A stretch of DNA of 64,000 bases from Neelides folsomi (Eukaryota > Arthropoda > Collembola > Neelipleona > Neelidae). A program made the position numbers and the translations under genes. The stretch covers positions 1 to 64,000 of the forward strand of contig JAQGBZ010000341.1 of NCBI GenBank assembly GCA_034687125.1, in the 5' to 3' direction. A model generated the notes under the pieces. The model was not told the DNA's origin and did no database searches. It worked only from the letters and a program-made list of their open reading frames with translations. Shown piece by piece: positions 48,901-61,090 of this stretch (positions within the stretch are counted from its first letter, which is position 1; every line of letters starts with the position of its first letter).

Positions 48901-51900
48901 TAGCTTATATCAAAATAAGTACTGAGGTATTTAGTATACTTAGAAATAATATGAAGAGAAGATCATTGTAAATCGTGAGGTTGTGCGGGTTTTGAGTTGG
49001 AGAGAACTTTGTTAGAATGAGATCAGCCGTAATGAACTTTAAAGGGTGTAATTGAATATTGTATTGGAGGAGATGCATTTGGGCTTCCATTTATACATTA
49101 TATTCGGGGAATGATCATGAATCATGATTAATGAAGATTGTGACGAGATGTTGAGCGATATGCAAAACCCAACCACCCTATAGATCATTTCTAGAATTAC
49201 TTGGAAGGAAATAAACACTTGATTATGCAGTGTGAGTTCGGTTCACAAAATATATATGGTGTATTATGTTATATGCATTTATGTTTAATATTAAGATATA
49301 AGCACAGTTTACCATTACAGTGCTATATCTGTATAGTAGTTAATATATGGTATAGTAAGACGTAGATTTAGATATGACAGAATAAATAATATTCAGTAAT
49401 AGATACTTTGTTTGTCTTATACAAGAAGGATCCTATGAATTATCTGATTAATTTTGGAGACTTGGGAGACACCATGTGTTTCATCTCACTCAAGACGCTG
49501 GCGAATTAATCGAATTTAGAAGTTCCCAACTCTGCAAATGCTCCTCATGCCATTTTCACATCAGACAAAACATAGTTTGATGGAGATGATAGACATTTTA
49601 ATTTTGCTCCAAATATCACTGGCGCCCAGTTTTGATTTTTCTTAATTAAACGTTTGAGGAATTCCTCAAGGCGCTATTGCCGTCTTGAATTCACATAAGT
49701 ATAGAACACTCATGTTTAAACCCACTGATGAGTGGTGGATGGTGAACGTGTGCATAGAGGTTTATTCTAATTGTCTTACTTTTTTGTTCCCTTTAAAAGT
49801 TTTAGTTCATAATGGATGAAGGAACTGAATGATGTTGTACCTGGAAGTATACAGCTGTTATGTAACTGGAACGCTAACATTTTCATACAAATAAATATAC
49901 ACACAGATCTAGACTATATAAATATATACACGTAAGATGTTATAAATATACATTTTTCATCCTGTTTATGGGTGTGTATAGCTTTTAATGGTTTTACACA
50001 TATGTAGAGGTGTATTTTATATGATATCCCTATATGTAATACAGGTAGTATGTAGTAATACTTAAGAGAATATCTTATACAGATTTGTGGGTATGATTTG
50101 GAAGGGAGTATTTGAAGATTTGAACTTCGGGTGTATATGATGAACATGATGTTCCATTTGTATACGTTTGAAGTTGTTGAGTAATGAATTGTTTGTGTGT
50201 GAGTGTGTGGGGTCCAAAGATGAGGAACTTTTCGTAATCATCTCCAGACAATCCGCCTTCAATTTCCCCCTCTTTGGATATGGACCGATTGTTCACCTCA
50301 ATTCACCTTCAATTCCCACTCCCATTATCTGATAGAATGCCAGGTGCACTCAAGGAGGTTTCTCTTCATCTCAAACGGACTCAGACCACATCTTGCAATT
50401 AAATGGAGAAAAGGGGAAGTTCTGAGTCTGGACGGTTTAATTGTAAAAAAGATCCGACTTGGTATCTTGGTTTCATTCTATGAACCAACTCATTTTCATT
50501 TTCTCATTCATGGCGACGAGGGTGGGCTTTTTATGCTCAGCATTTAGATTCCGCTTTAAGAGATTTTCCTGGAAGATTTTATCAAGATTTTAACGGGAGA
50601 TTTTATTTAGCCGAAGATGGTTTAAGATTTTGCCGGGAGATTTGAATTACATTAGTTGAATTTTGAAATTTGGTCAATTTGGATGGAGGAGAGAAGAGAG
50701 ATTTCACCCTTGTCCTGGGGATGTTTATCTTGTGGTGGATGAAGTGAGTGATTAACTTTGGCCTCAACTTTGAATTGGGTGAAGATTGGGAAGAGGAATT
50801 TTGTTGGAGGTGAGAGATTCGATTTGCCTAGTAAATTATACGAGATTTCTCGCCTTCTCCCGTGCCTTCTCCCGTGATCCGAATTTCGGATTTTGAGTTC
50901 TCTATTGGCCTACATTCAGTTTTACATTTGGGCGCTAGACACTTTACAACATCATTTCCTCTCCTCTGGCAATTTAACATAGAATAGGAAGGGTCGATGG
51001 GGATTCTCGTACCGTTTCCGAAGATACCCGGTGTGCTTAGAAAGTGCAATAACCGCTTCTTGAGATATATTGGGTCCGGTTGCCATGACGACTAGATGTA
51101 GTTTAAATTGTTATTCTCCCAGCGTCTCGTCTCGTCCTCATCTTCCTTTTCCGTCTTTTCCAAACCTCTTCATCATATTTAAACTGGAGAGTCAAGGTGC
51201 GGATCTCATTACAATCATCCCTGAATTATTGGAACACAGGGAATTTTAAATTATGGGATTCCCTGACAACACGAGGAAATTTAAATTATGTCTCAAATGA
51301 CTAATGTTGTCGAAGGAGTTCACACGAACCGAATTTCATCGTGGTTTTGGTCCAAAATGAGAAATGAATAAAAGGCAAATGTGTCACTTTGGAATTGATT
51401 GATTGGGAATTGGGGAATTGTAAAAATTGCATTTGGAGGAACGCGTGGAACTGCGGAGGTTTTCCTGAGTGTTCCATCAATTTTTACGATCTCAGACGAA
51501 TCCGTGGAATTCCCGGGCAATGGCATGAAGAATGCGGGGAACATTGGAGATTTATGTTGATGGTTTGGGAATTTGGGTCGGCATGTCTTTTCCTCTTCAC
51601 CTTCCCTGTCACACGTGGAAATTGTCCCTTGGTCCAGGTAATATACATTATGCAAATGAAAGTGAAATGACTGACGCAACATAGAACTACGCATTGTGTT
51701 ATTTACACTATTTGTTGATTTATAAACCTTTGGTTTATTTCATCCTGTCATTGTTATCAATTTGCTTGATGGGATTAAAAGTTAAAAGTGTCAGGATCAG
51801 ATTATTTGCCAATGAATGGTGAACGTTGCTATTGGCAACTCTGACCTTTTTCACATGAAATTTTGCATGATAACGATAACTGAAACGGATGAGAATGAGT

Positions 51901-53304
51901 TTAACAACATTAAAATTTAACATGACATAACATGTAAAATTGAATTATATTTATAATTGTACTAATTTCAATTCTCTGGAAATGAAGATAAACTTTACAA
52001 GTTTACAATGTTTAAATGTTCAAAGGAAGCGAATTGAGTTGGCTAATTTTTTAATTTGTTTATCTTCAAATTCGTCATTCTTGACGTCATTTCCTATAGG
52101 AGATATTTTTTGTATTTTGGCTTCGTGGTCATTAGGAAGAAGGAGGATTTTTCAAATGGCAAATATAGGGATGACAGCTTTTGTGTTTCATTTCCATAAA
52201 ATTAAAAATTCTGGTAAAGTTCTCATGTCCATTTCATTCCTTTTCTTTCCTTTCCCATTCTCACCTGTCAACCCTTCATGTGCAATGAATCTCTTTGGAT
52301 ATAATATGTTAAAATGTGAATCCTCGTTTATCTAATTAAATCTCTACCTGATCTAAAGAGAATATTATTTGGAGACTCTGAGGGAGAGTTTGGTCGTATT
52401 AGAAATTAAGGAATGGAGGTGTGTCCAAGGTTAATGGGAATGAAATGGCGATTTATATCTCATCTTTTTCTCATGCAAATTCTCATTCATTTACTACACG
52501 ATTGGCTTCATTTTTTACTTCAAAACCCTTTTTAAAAGTCTAAAAGACATATGAGCTTATTATCTAATTTATTATTATAATTAAAATTTATGACTTGTGT
52601 TATTTTTTATAGTGTAATTTTAATATTACAATATTACAAATTTTTATAATATAATTTTACTTATTTGGATATTTTTTTCTCTTGCAGTTGAAAGATAGCG
52701 ACATATTCCTAGACGATGAAGGATCGGGGCTCGGACCAGGCGGGAGAGACGATGAAGTGAGCGGGAGTGGCGAAGGAGTTCCGCCTGATGATGAAGACGC
52801 CTTCCCGCCCAAGAAACCAGATAGAGAACGCAAACCTCCCATCACCCCTGTCATCCCCATTGAGCCGGAAAATAATAATCACATGGGTCCCCAACCCCCA
52901 CATGAAGACAAGGACAAGGAACAGATTTTAAACGAAAAACCAACTCACACTTCCTTCTTCTCTCAACCTGGAATTCTTGCAGGTTAATACCATTTATATT
53001 ACAAATAATTGCACTAATTACAAAAAATTAAAATTTTTATTAATTTCAATTTATACAATATACTTAACTTAATGTAATTTAACTAATTAGCAAATATTAA
53101 TATAATTATTGGATCTGTATTAATATTAATTTATTTATGTTTTTAGCCATTATCTGTGGAGCGATCGTTGGTCTGTTGTGTGCCATCCTCTTGGTCATGT
53201 TCATAGTGTACAGGATGAGGAAGAAGGACGAAGGCTCATATGTTTTAGACGACTCCAAACGAACCGGGAGCGGCTATGGGAAAACGAAAGAATTCTTCGC
53301 GTAG
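18999..53304 (+). CDS. Sdc: Syndecan (heparan sulfate proteoglycan core protein)
   Basis: Three coding exons join in phase: 18999-19091, 52688-52982 and 53147-53304 (181 residues). Exon 1 encodes a signal peptide (RRRFFFTTFALVTFIALTF, cleavage near ASADE). Exon 2 encodes a short acidic ectodomain with glycosaminoglycan attachment contexts DDEGSG and EVSGSGEG, then a Pro-rich stalk. Exon 3 gives the transmembrane helix (IICGAIVGLLCAILLVMFIV), the conserved C1 segment YRMRKKDEGSY, a short variable region and the C-terminus KTKEFFA. C1 and the helix are near-diagnostic of syndecans. These bind extracellular matrix, growth factors and axon-guidance ligands at the cell surface, and scaffold PDZ proteins. 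The usual C2 end is EFYA; here Tyr is replaced by Phe. The ectodomain of about 100 residues is short compared with fly syndecan, so further exons inside the 33.6-kb intron are possible. Confidence 0.9.
21627..21677 (+). other. Weak candidate phase-0 cassette exon in the syndecan intron
   Basis: A 51-nt open stretch between AG and GTTACT, phase 0 at both ends, would add EWEGSDGQNLPTHLAPE between the signal peptide and the ectodomain without breaking frame. The acceptor lacks a good pyrimidine tract. It sits in a GC-richer patch (21,600-21,900). Chance is quite possible. Confidence 0.15.
29356..29376. repeat. 7-bp tandem repeat, three copies
   Basis: TTTTACC repeated three times exactly. Confidence 0.9.
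35401..35430. repeat. 15-bp tandem duplication
   Basis: TACGCTTATGAATTA occurs twice in direct succession without a mismatch. Confidence 0.92.
43270..43315. repeat. Purine-rich GCGAAGG cluster
   Basis: The word GCGAAGG occurs three times, with spacing variants, in a G/A-rich stretch inside the syndecan intron. Confidence 0.6.
50853..50876. repeat. 12-bp tandem duplication
   Basis: CCTTCTCCCGTG is repeated twice exactly. Confidence 0.92.
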
Positions 53305-56300
53305 TCCGCCCCTCTTAAAAGAACAAACCCCGGGATTCTCAAATTTTGACATCTCTCTTCCTCCACCACCACCACAACACAACCCGGGGAATCATAAGAA
53401 CTGTCAAGTGAATTCACACATATTATGATTCGTTCATTACCTTAACTCTTTCTACAACTCTACAATTACTAATTTAATAATTTAAGGATTCTTGTCGTTC
53501 TTGTAAAAGTCGAATAGCTGAAGAATGTAAAATGGATTGAATGAAAGTGGAGAATTGTGAATGTGAATGGATTTAGAAGATTTTCCCTCGCGTTTCTTAG
53601 ATTTCCCTCCTCCCTTTATATTTATATGTGTTTGTCAAATGTACAGCTGCATTTAAAATAATATATATGATAATTAAATATTATATTAAATAGTAATTTA
53701 GCTCTTTTTTTCAATGTTATTGTGAATGCAAATAATACTGTGTAATAATGATGTACAGGAGTTCTCAATTACAATTAGAGCTATTAGCATAAATTGTAAT
53801 TATTGATGTGTACGGACATTAAACTGAGACTAATTGTAATTTGGGAAATTGAGAGTAAATGAGTTTTCATAATACAAAAAGTCTTGAATTTAATATATGG
53901 AATAAATGCATTAATTATTGAATCAGATTGTCAATGTTATTAGTTATTTAATTTATTGGTTGAATAGTCCATGATGGTTATATACCAAGTATTTATAACC
54001 AAGCCTTTAAACAACGACGTTATAAAAAATCATTTTGAACTACACAAACAGCGTTTACTTAAAATTAACTTAAGCAGTCTGATAGGAAAAACACACAATT
54101 TAATATTAATATTAAATACTTATATTGGTAATACTTTATAGAATTATCAAAGGGTAAATTCATTCTAATAAAACTCGTATTCGAATAATTTGAAAACTTG
54201 GACTCGAATACATGTAGAATTATTAAGAAGGGAAGATTTTATAAAATAAGACATTAAAATGAAGTGAGGAAATTTGGTAGAATTTGAATGGTAGGAATAA
54301 ATCATGGAACGGGAATTGATTTCAATCACTTTACCAATTTCAATGAAATATCTATCAGAGAAGTTCCTTTCATAATTCAGATATCTCTTAAATCTCCCTT
54401 TCCCCAAATCCCCAACTTGGAATATCTCAACACGAGTTTATTGGAGGAGCCTTATGAAAATTGAACAAACTTTTTATCACAACTTTTTTTCTTTGATTTT
54501 TTTTCCTTCAATTTTCCTCCCAAGAAACTTTGTGTAAAATTGTCATAAAAACGTCAAGACGTTTCAAAAAATTGTTTCTCGCCAAGTGATTTAAACCTCT
54601 GGACTTTATTTATTACGTGCATATTGATTTAATTGAGTGGCAGGAAGTTTTGCGTGTTCAACTTTCATAATTACTTTTGAAGGATTAAAGGAGAAGTTAA
54701 TTGGAAGGAAATGAATTGAGATGATCAAAATGACAATGAAGGGATTAAATCATTAAAATGAATGAAGGGGGATTTTTTTCATTTGAGGAAGTGGGCGGGA
54801 AAAAAGGAAGTTATTGGCTCTTTTATGTCTCTTTAACATCAAGCCCACTTTACAAACTTTAACTTTCCCCCTTTAGGTTCATTTTACCCTTTGGGTAATT
54901 ATGAGGGAATTAAATTAGACAGGTGAAAAGAGGAGCCTTTTATTGACCAAACGACCCTTTGTGTTAAGCCAACACAGAAAAAAGCCATTTTAAATTATTC
55001 GTCTGTAAATTCCTTAATTTGGTGATTTGTGAGGTGAATCAAAATTTTTACGCTTTTATTCCTTTGTGGAGTGGTCAAAAAGGATCGTTAAGATTGTTTA
55101 TAGTTGAATTAAAAAATTAAAATATGCTCATGGCTTTTGGTAATTTGAATGATAATAAGAAAATTCAAATTAAATTCCCACTCCCGCATTTTTATTGGTT
55201 CTTTATGAAAATAAGCAGTTGATATAAAAATATGTTGGTTTAAAACGTTGATAGGATTTTAAATGCAGATTGAATAAAATTAAATAAAACTTCAAGGCAG
55301 CTTTACCAACTTAACAATTTAAATTAATTTATAAAATCTTTATATAATTATTATGAGATAATTTTAGTTGATTTCTGTATTCACTTTTGAATTAATTGCA
55401 CCAAATAGTTTGGGATACATCAGAATTAAGATTCATTTGAATCAAGTTTTAAATCACAGCTAACAACACAATTTTGGTCGTTTTCTACGTAAATTATAAG
55501 AAATTTCCTATCATTAAGTTTTATAGATCAACAAAAGTATATTACACACATATAAATATGTAAATATTAATAAGTTTGTGTATAATACATAAAATGTGTA
55601 AATCATATCCATAAATACAAGTTGTGTATAAAAGGTCAAATAACCTATGAAATAATAAAGATGTAATAAATAGTTAATTAACTAATAAGAATATAATTGT
55701 AAGTACTATAAAATGTACCTACATTATTCATACCTTGTTCTAAACGTCTGAACCTGTAAATAACATCAAAATATACTGATAGTTCATTAAATTTTAATTT
55801 AAATATCCTTAGAGTAATAACCAAATTAACTAATTAATTTAGATATGTATACTATTAAGAAAATTAAATGCGTTAATGTGTTAGCTATACTTGGGAAATC
55901 TTTATATAAAACAATACTAAACTTAATGTTAGCGTTCTCATTTTGATAAACAAACTTTGTGTATTTAAAAATTTAAATTTAATTAGTTAAAAAATAAAAA
56001 TACCAATAAATCGTTAAATAAAGAAATACTTAATTGGACAACTTACAAACTAACTTACTAAATATAAATGTTTAATTAAATATTATGCCATTATGGTTAA
56101 TTTTAATTTATATGATTTTCCGCTTTGCTGAATGTTAGGTTAATATAATTAAAAAAAGTATCTTTATAATTGACGTGTTCGAATGGTGCAATTTTGCCTT
56201 ACAATTAGTAAAAATTTTGAGGTTCAATTTTGGCTACAATTTGATGTAAATTTCTTTGGTCGTTTACTTTCGTTGATGAATGGCGCATTGAACCGCGAAT

Positions 56301-57095
56301 GTTTAATTGAATAGGAAACGCGTCTCGAAGTTATGTAAATTAAATATATTTTGTTTTTAAATGTTCATTGTATTATTTTCTTTTTATCTTGTAATATTTA
56401 AATAATGGAGTGGCAAGGAAAGAGATTTGGCTGAAGATTCCAATGGGAAAATGAAGAAATGGTAAAGCTAGTGAAATCGTCGGTATTATTATCCATGTTA
56501 TAAATTAAATATTATTGATTTAATTAATGAAAAAGAATTTTGGTAAAGTTAATTAATACATTCAATATGTAATAGTTGATAAAAGGATATAACCATCCTT
56601 ATTATTTGTAACTTTTATTTAAAGTTTAATTATTAAAAGTTAATGTGAAAGATTTTCGAAGCTGCTAAGACTTATTTATTATAGAAAAATAGTGGATATG
56701 TTAAATAAACAATTGTTTATGTTTAATTAATAATTTAAATGAAAAGTAATTAAAATAAAAGAAGTACGATGGCCAAACTGATAAATTAATCTTGAATATA
56801 TTTCATTCGTTTTAATAAATATTTCAATGTTATTTTTCATTTCTCTTTTAAATGTTAAATGATAGGAAAAATTTTGATTTTGATTTCTTATTCAGTGCCA
56901 TATAAATTATCTACAGTAAGGGAATTACGAGAATAAAAATTTCAAAAAATATTTGATTTTTTATTTGCATTGTCCATTAAGCTAAACTTAACCTTACCTT
57001 ACGAACCTAATCACGAATATTATGAATAATAAAATAATCCCGAAAACAATTTAGATTTCGAAATGTAATTTAATAGGCATGTCAGAGAATAACTA
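53305..57095. other. Syndecan 3' UTR and long intergenic region
   Basis: The first few hundred bp after the syndecan stop are GC-richer and probably 3' UTR; no AATAAA close to the stop was seen (one AATAAA-containing run near 53,900). From about 53.7 kb on it is very AT-rich, with no open frame, transposon or repeat structure I could support. Confidence 0.5.
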
Positions 57096-57101
57096 TTTAT
57101 T
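57096..57101 (-). terminator. Poly(A) signal of the kynurenine aminotransferase gene
   Basis: AATAAA on the minus strand (TTTATT on plus), 55 bp after the stop codon. Confidence 0.5.
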
Positions 57102-57155
57102 CAATTGGCATAATTAAGTAATTATCTGAAGATAGCACTCTTTTACATGATTCAT

Positions 57156-59502
57156 TTAAGAAGAATTTTTCCAATTATCGAGAATTGTCTTGGCTTTCGT
57201 AAGCGTTTCATCTTTCTTGTAGAAGCAAAATCGAATGTAATCTTCACCCAAGGATTTGTGGCTTTGGGAGTAAAATGCTGATGGTGGAATTCCAAGAAGC
57301 TTCCATGTGTGAGCGAGCCATTTGACAAATCTGTAGTCGGCCCATTCATCACTTTGGCTTTTTAGATCCACTTTGTGTTCTGAAATCCAAATATTAGTTA
57401 TTTTACTATATTTAACTAAATCCTTAATAGTAAATCAAATAAATTATTCCGAGATAGGGTTGTAATAGTTATATTATGAAATGATATAAAAAATTTCTTT
57501 ACCCAAAGGGCGCCAATTAGCCATCATGAAATATCCACCTAGGAATCAAAAAAATTCATTTTGGAAATTGAAATAAAAAATGGTTAATTTGATAATTAAT
57601 TTAACTACCTTGAGGTATCACAACGTCCATTCCCGAATCTTTTGCCATCTTGGTCATTAAATCTCGCCTTGCCTTGAGGTCCGTGACCATTTTGTAGAAG
57701 AATGACTCGGGTGTCCCAAGACGTTGGATTTCAATTTCGAGCGAAGCAGCCAGCGCTTCTTGACCAGGAGTTTGACAAGTGTACACACAATTTTGATGAG
57801 CAATTTGAAGATTCTTCAACAAATGTGCTGGCCCGTATGACCATCCAAGTTTCCATCCAGTTAAGCTAAATTAATAATGATAATATTTAATTCTAATTGT
57901 AATATTATTTATTTTAATTATAATATTTACTTAAAAGATTAAAAATATACCTAAATGTCTTCCCAGCAGAACCAATTGTAATTGTTCGATCCCACATCCC
58001 ATCTAATTCGGCAATCCTGACATGTTCATGGCCTTCATAAACGAGCCATTCGTAGACTTCATCAGAAATTACAATCACGTTGAATTTTTTACAGACTTCT
58101 CCGATTTCCTAAAATACATAAGAAAAAAATCAAATGTTGAGAGGTTGAATTAAAGTAAGAAAAAGGATTTAAAATATGCATGGTATTTAGTGCCATATAA
58201 AAAAGAAATATCTTTTATTTACTGTAAGCTCAGAACGTGTGAAAACTTTCCCAAGTGGATTATTCGGGGTGTTGAGGATGATCATTTTTGTTTTGGAATT
58301 GAAAAGGCCTTCAAATTCCTTCATGTCTAAAACCCAAGATCCGGAAGAATCATCCTACGAAATAAAACATCATTGATTTTACAATTATAAAATTTTTATA
58401 GCAGAATTACTGTAAGAAAGAATTTGTTTAATTCGGAGAATTTAAAACCTTTTTATTCGGTTTAAGCGGGATGAAAACGGGAATTCCACCAGCAAGACGC
58501 ACGAGTGGTTCATAACAATCGAAATAAGGCTCAATAATAATCACCTGAAATCAAAATATTCTTTGTTAATTAATATCTACATTTTTGTAATAAAGATCTA
58601 AATTACTCAAGATCAGAATTATTTAGCTAATGATTAATTTATCAATATCCTGTCCAATAAATAAACATTATTGTAAAAATGACATTTGACCCATACCTCA
58701 TCACCAGCATTGATATTTGACATAATTGAACAAAAGAGCGACCCGTAAGCACCACCAGTCACCAAAACTTCTGTCATCGGGTCAATCGTTCGATTAATGA
58801 GTTTCCCGTATAAACTCGCTAGGGCTTTTACTAAACGCGGATGTCCCTATTTAAACAAAATTATTTACATTTATTATTATGATCAATTAGTTTCTAAATT
58901 AAAATTGTTAAATGTTAATTATGATAACTTACATAAGAGCGAGTATATTGATGAAGAAGTGGATTCGCATCAATTGCACAAGTCTTTGCTAATTCTTTAA
59001 CGACGCTTTCAGCTGGCTGGAATTAATTAATTACATTGGTCATACTTTGAACAAATTAAGTTTATCTTCCAATTGTATTTTTAAAATGTTGAAAATATTC
59101 TTTTTATCGGCTTATTCAATTGAAAGGAATTCGTGAAGTTTACCATGAAATCGGGAAATCCCTGACCAAGGTTCAAAGGCGACAACTTTGCATTCAAATC
59201 GATAAACTCGACCCTGGTAATAGAAAAAGCATTATTAAATGTTCATAGAATTTGTAATCATTTTTAAATAGGGAAAATATTGAATAGATTAAATAAAAAT
59301 TCACTTACCAGACATTGCTTTCTAAACCTTTGTACTTCTTATCCAAAGCGAACTTTTTCTTCCAATCCTCATTTGAACTCATTTTCCTCACCTGACAATA
59401 AGTGAAAATATTAGCTGAAGATGAAAGAGAGTGACAACGAGAAGTGTCGCAAATTGCTCGTCTCAACAATCTCACAATTGAAGTTGACTGAAGTGTTGCC
59501 AT
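57156..59502 (-). CDS. Kynurenine--oxoglutarate transaminase (class I PLP aminotransferase)
   Basis: Ten minus-strand exons join in phase: 59502-59309, 59213-59144, 59016-58933, 58846-58697, 58544-58449, 58354-58223, 58108-57951, 57865-57609, 57538-57503 (36 nt) and 57379-57156 (up to 466 residues). Family motifs in order: [61 protein letters not shown], the PLP-lysine segment [28 protein letters not shown] and [11 protein letters not shown]. The enzyme transaminates kynurenine to kynurenic acid and also uses several amino and keto acids (KYAT1/KYAT3 group). The first 40 residues are basic and could be a mitochondrial presequence. However, TATAAATT lies directly before the first ATG (59512-59505), and TTCACTTATTGTCAG ending at 59392 looks like an acceptor, so the real start may be Met41 (59382), giving a cytosolic form. 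The gene appears intact. Confidence 0.92.
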
Positions 59503-61090
59503 TTAATTTATACAGTCCAAGTTCCAAGAGATTGACAATTGAAAAGCACGGTCCTTTTAGCATCTTTTATCCGACTGCTAACTTTTATATAAAAACAGGC
59601 GACTCGTTTTTAACGATTCTTATTGTTAGTAATGCATGGTGGTTATGGTTTGATTAAAAATAAGAATTTTAGAAGCAATTCTCTTCATTGTGTAGAATTA
59701 ATAATATTTTAAAATTACAGCCAAATACCAGCACCAATCAACAATCGACAAAGCATCTTTAAATATAAATAAACTACAATAAAATGTAAATTATTTAATA
59801 AGAGCCAATTAATAAAAATTGTATTTATAGATGAACTTTTATATCAAATATGTAGAATTGAATTATCAATTGTGTAAACATTTTTATATTTTAGTTACTT
59901 GAATATTCAATAAATTTTACCAACATAATTTCTTATTAATAATTGATAGGTTAAAACTACCCAATTAATAAATATAATCTTTTTCTTGTTAAGAATTTCT
60001 TGGTCTGAATTTTTTCACAGTAGTCTCACCATTACTACCTATATATGTAACAATTTTCTGATCGCCAATTGTTGTTTTAATTTACACACTTGTTTCGATT
60101 GGTTTGATGATTTTTGGAATCTTGTATTTTTTCAGAAGAATGTTTTTTTCCTTGGTGGTCTTAAAATAATCGTCAAATGATCCAGTCTAATTTTGAATAG
60201 GATGCTTCCATCAAAAATCATAATCAGTTCTTCCTAGACTTATGCCTTTTAATATATGCAAATTAAGCGAGCTGCCGCCAAATAGTAAATCTCTTAAAAA
60301 CAACAATGGGTATTTGATAAATTTTCAAATTTTCAATTAATATACGCACTTGAATTTTATAAACAGAGATTCAAATTTGGTAACAAATACTTTCACTATA
60401 AATTATAAGTTAAATATGAATATTATGAATATGGAATTATATTATTATTATGCTAAGTCAGTCATAATTTATAGAAAGAAATCGTACCTTCCATTTCTTC
60501 CCATTCAATCTTGGTTTTTTATTGCCTCCACATTTGTTGTAATCGATTTTATTTAATTTAGACATTCACGGACTTTTTAAATGGTTTTTAAATATTTGTG
60601 CCACAATGATATAATAAATTTATACAATTCTTTTATGATTCAATTTTTATTCATTTTACCAAATATGATTAATTTGAAAATAACATTTTTATAATTATTA
60701 AATAGTTTAAACTTTTAATTCATTGCAAGGATATGGGTAATTTGTGAATAATATAATAATAAAAAACCCCATTGAAATTGAAGAAATATTAAATAAATTA
60801 TAATGTAAAGCGGATGGGAATCGTTTCAACATTGAATTTATTTTATTTTGATATTAAGGAAAATGATATAATTTATACCATACTTTACAAAATATGTTAA
60901 ATCAAAATTATAAATATTCTCATCGTAAATTTTTGATATTCGTACAAAATAGGATTTGTTGGATTGATTTAGACATGTAATGTTGGTAAATGTAAATAAT
61001 AAATATCGAATAATTATATACTGTTATTTAAGAATTAAATAGTAAAAAGAAGTTAAAATATATGCATACGTTATAGTTATAGGTTTTCAA
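59503..61090. other. AT-rich intergenic region with one possible gene relic
   Basis: Contains the promoter of the aminotransferase (minus), then AT-rich sequence. Apart from the possible relic listed at 60082-60211, no coding signal was found; the short frames at 59.4, 60.0 and 60.35 kb have no motifs. Confidence 0.5.
60082..60211 (-). pseudogene. Possible relic of a small fatty-acid-binding-protein-like gene
   Basis: On the minus strand a TATA-like ATATTAAAAGG stands about 40 bp before an ATG (60211). The reading starts MEASYSKL, then after a one-base frame change reads TGSFDDYFKTTKE and KIIKPIETSV. The spacing resembles the FABP N-terminus (KL-x2-S-x-NFD(D/E)YxK ... KP). The frame is broken and no further exons were found. 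Weak; it may be chance. Confidence 0.2.

Larger units (their letters stand above)
19092..52687 (+). other. 33,596-bp syndecan intron 1, no supported nested gene
   Basis: It is bounded by GAG|GTTAGC and TTCTCTTGCAG|TTG, phase 0. Over half the window lies here. I checked the short open frames (up to about 126 codons, at 31.7, 36.3, 37.5 and 51.3 kb): none has recognisable domains, and several overlap on both strands, as expected of chance frames. The sequence is somewhat less AT-rich than the intergenic regions, often G/T-rich on the plus strand, with alternating purine- and pyrimidine-rich patches. It is largely free of obvious transposons and long repeats. Enhancers or alternative first exons are plausible but not visible by eye. 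Confidence 0.75.

Noticed and set aside
51320-51694. Overlapping 124- and 93-codon frames on opposite strands
   Set aside because: Frames on both strands of the same GC-richer patch point to composition, not coding. Neither has family motifs.
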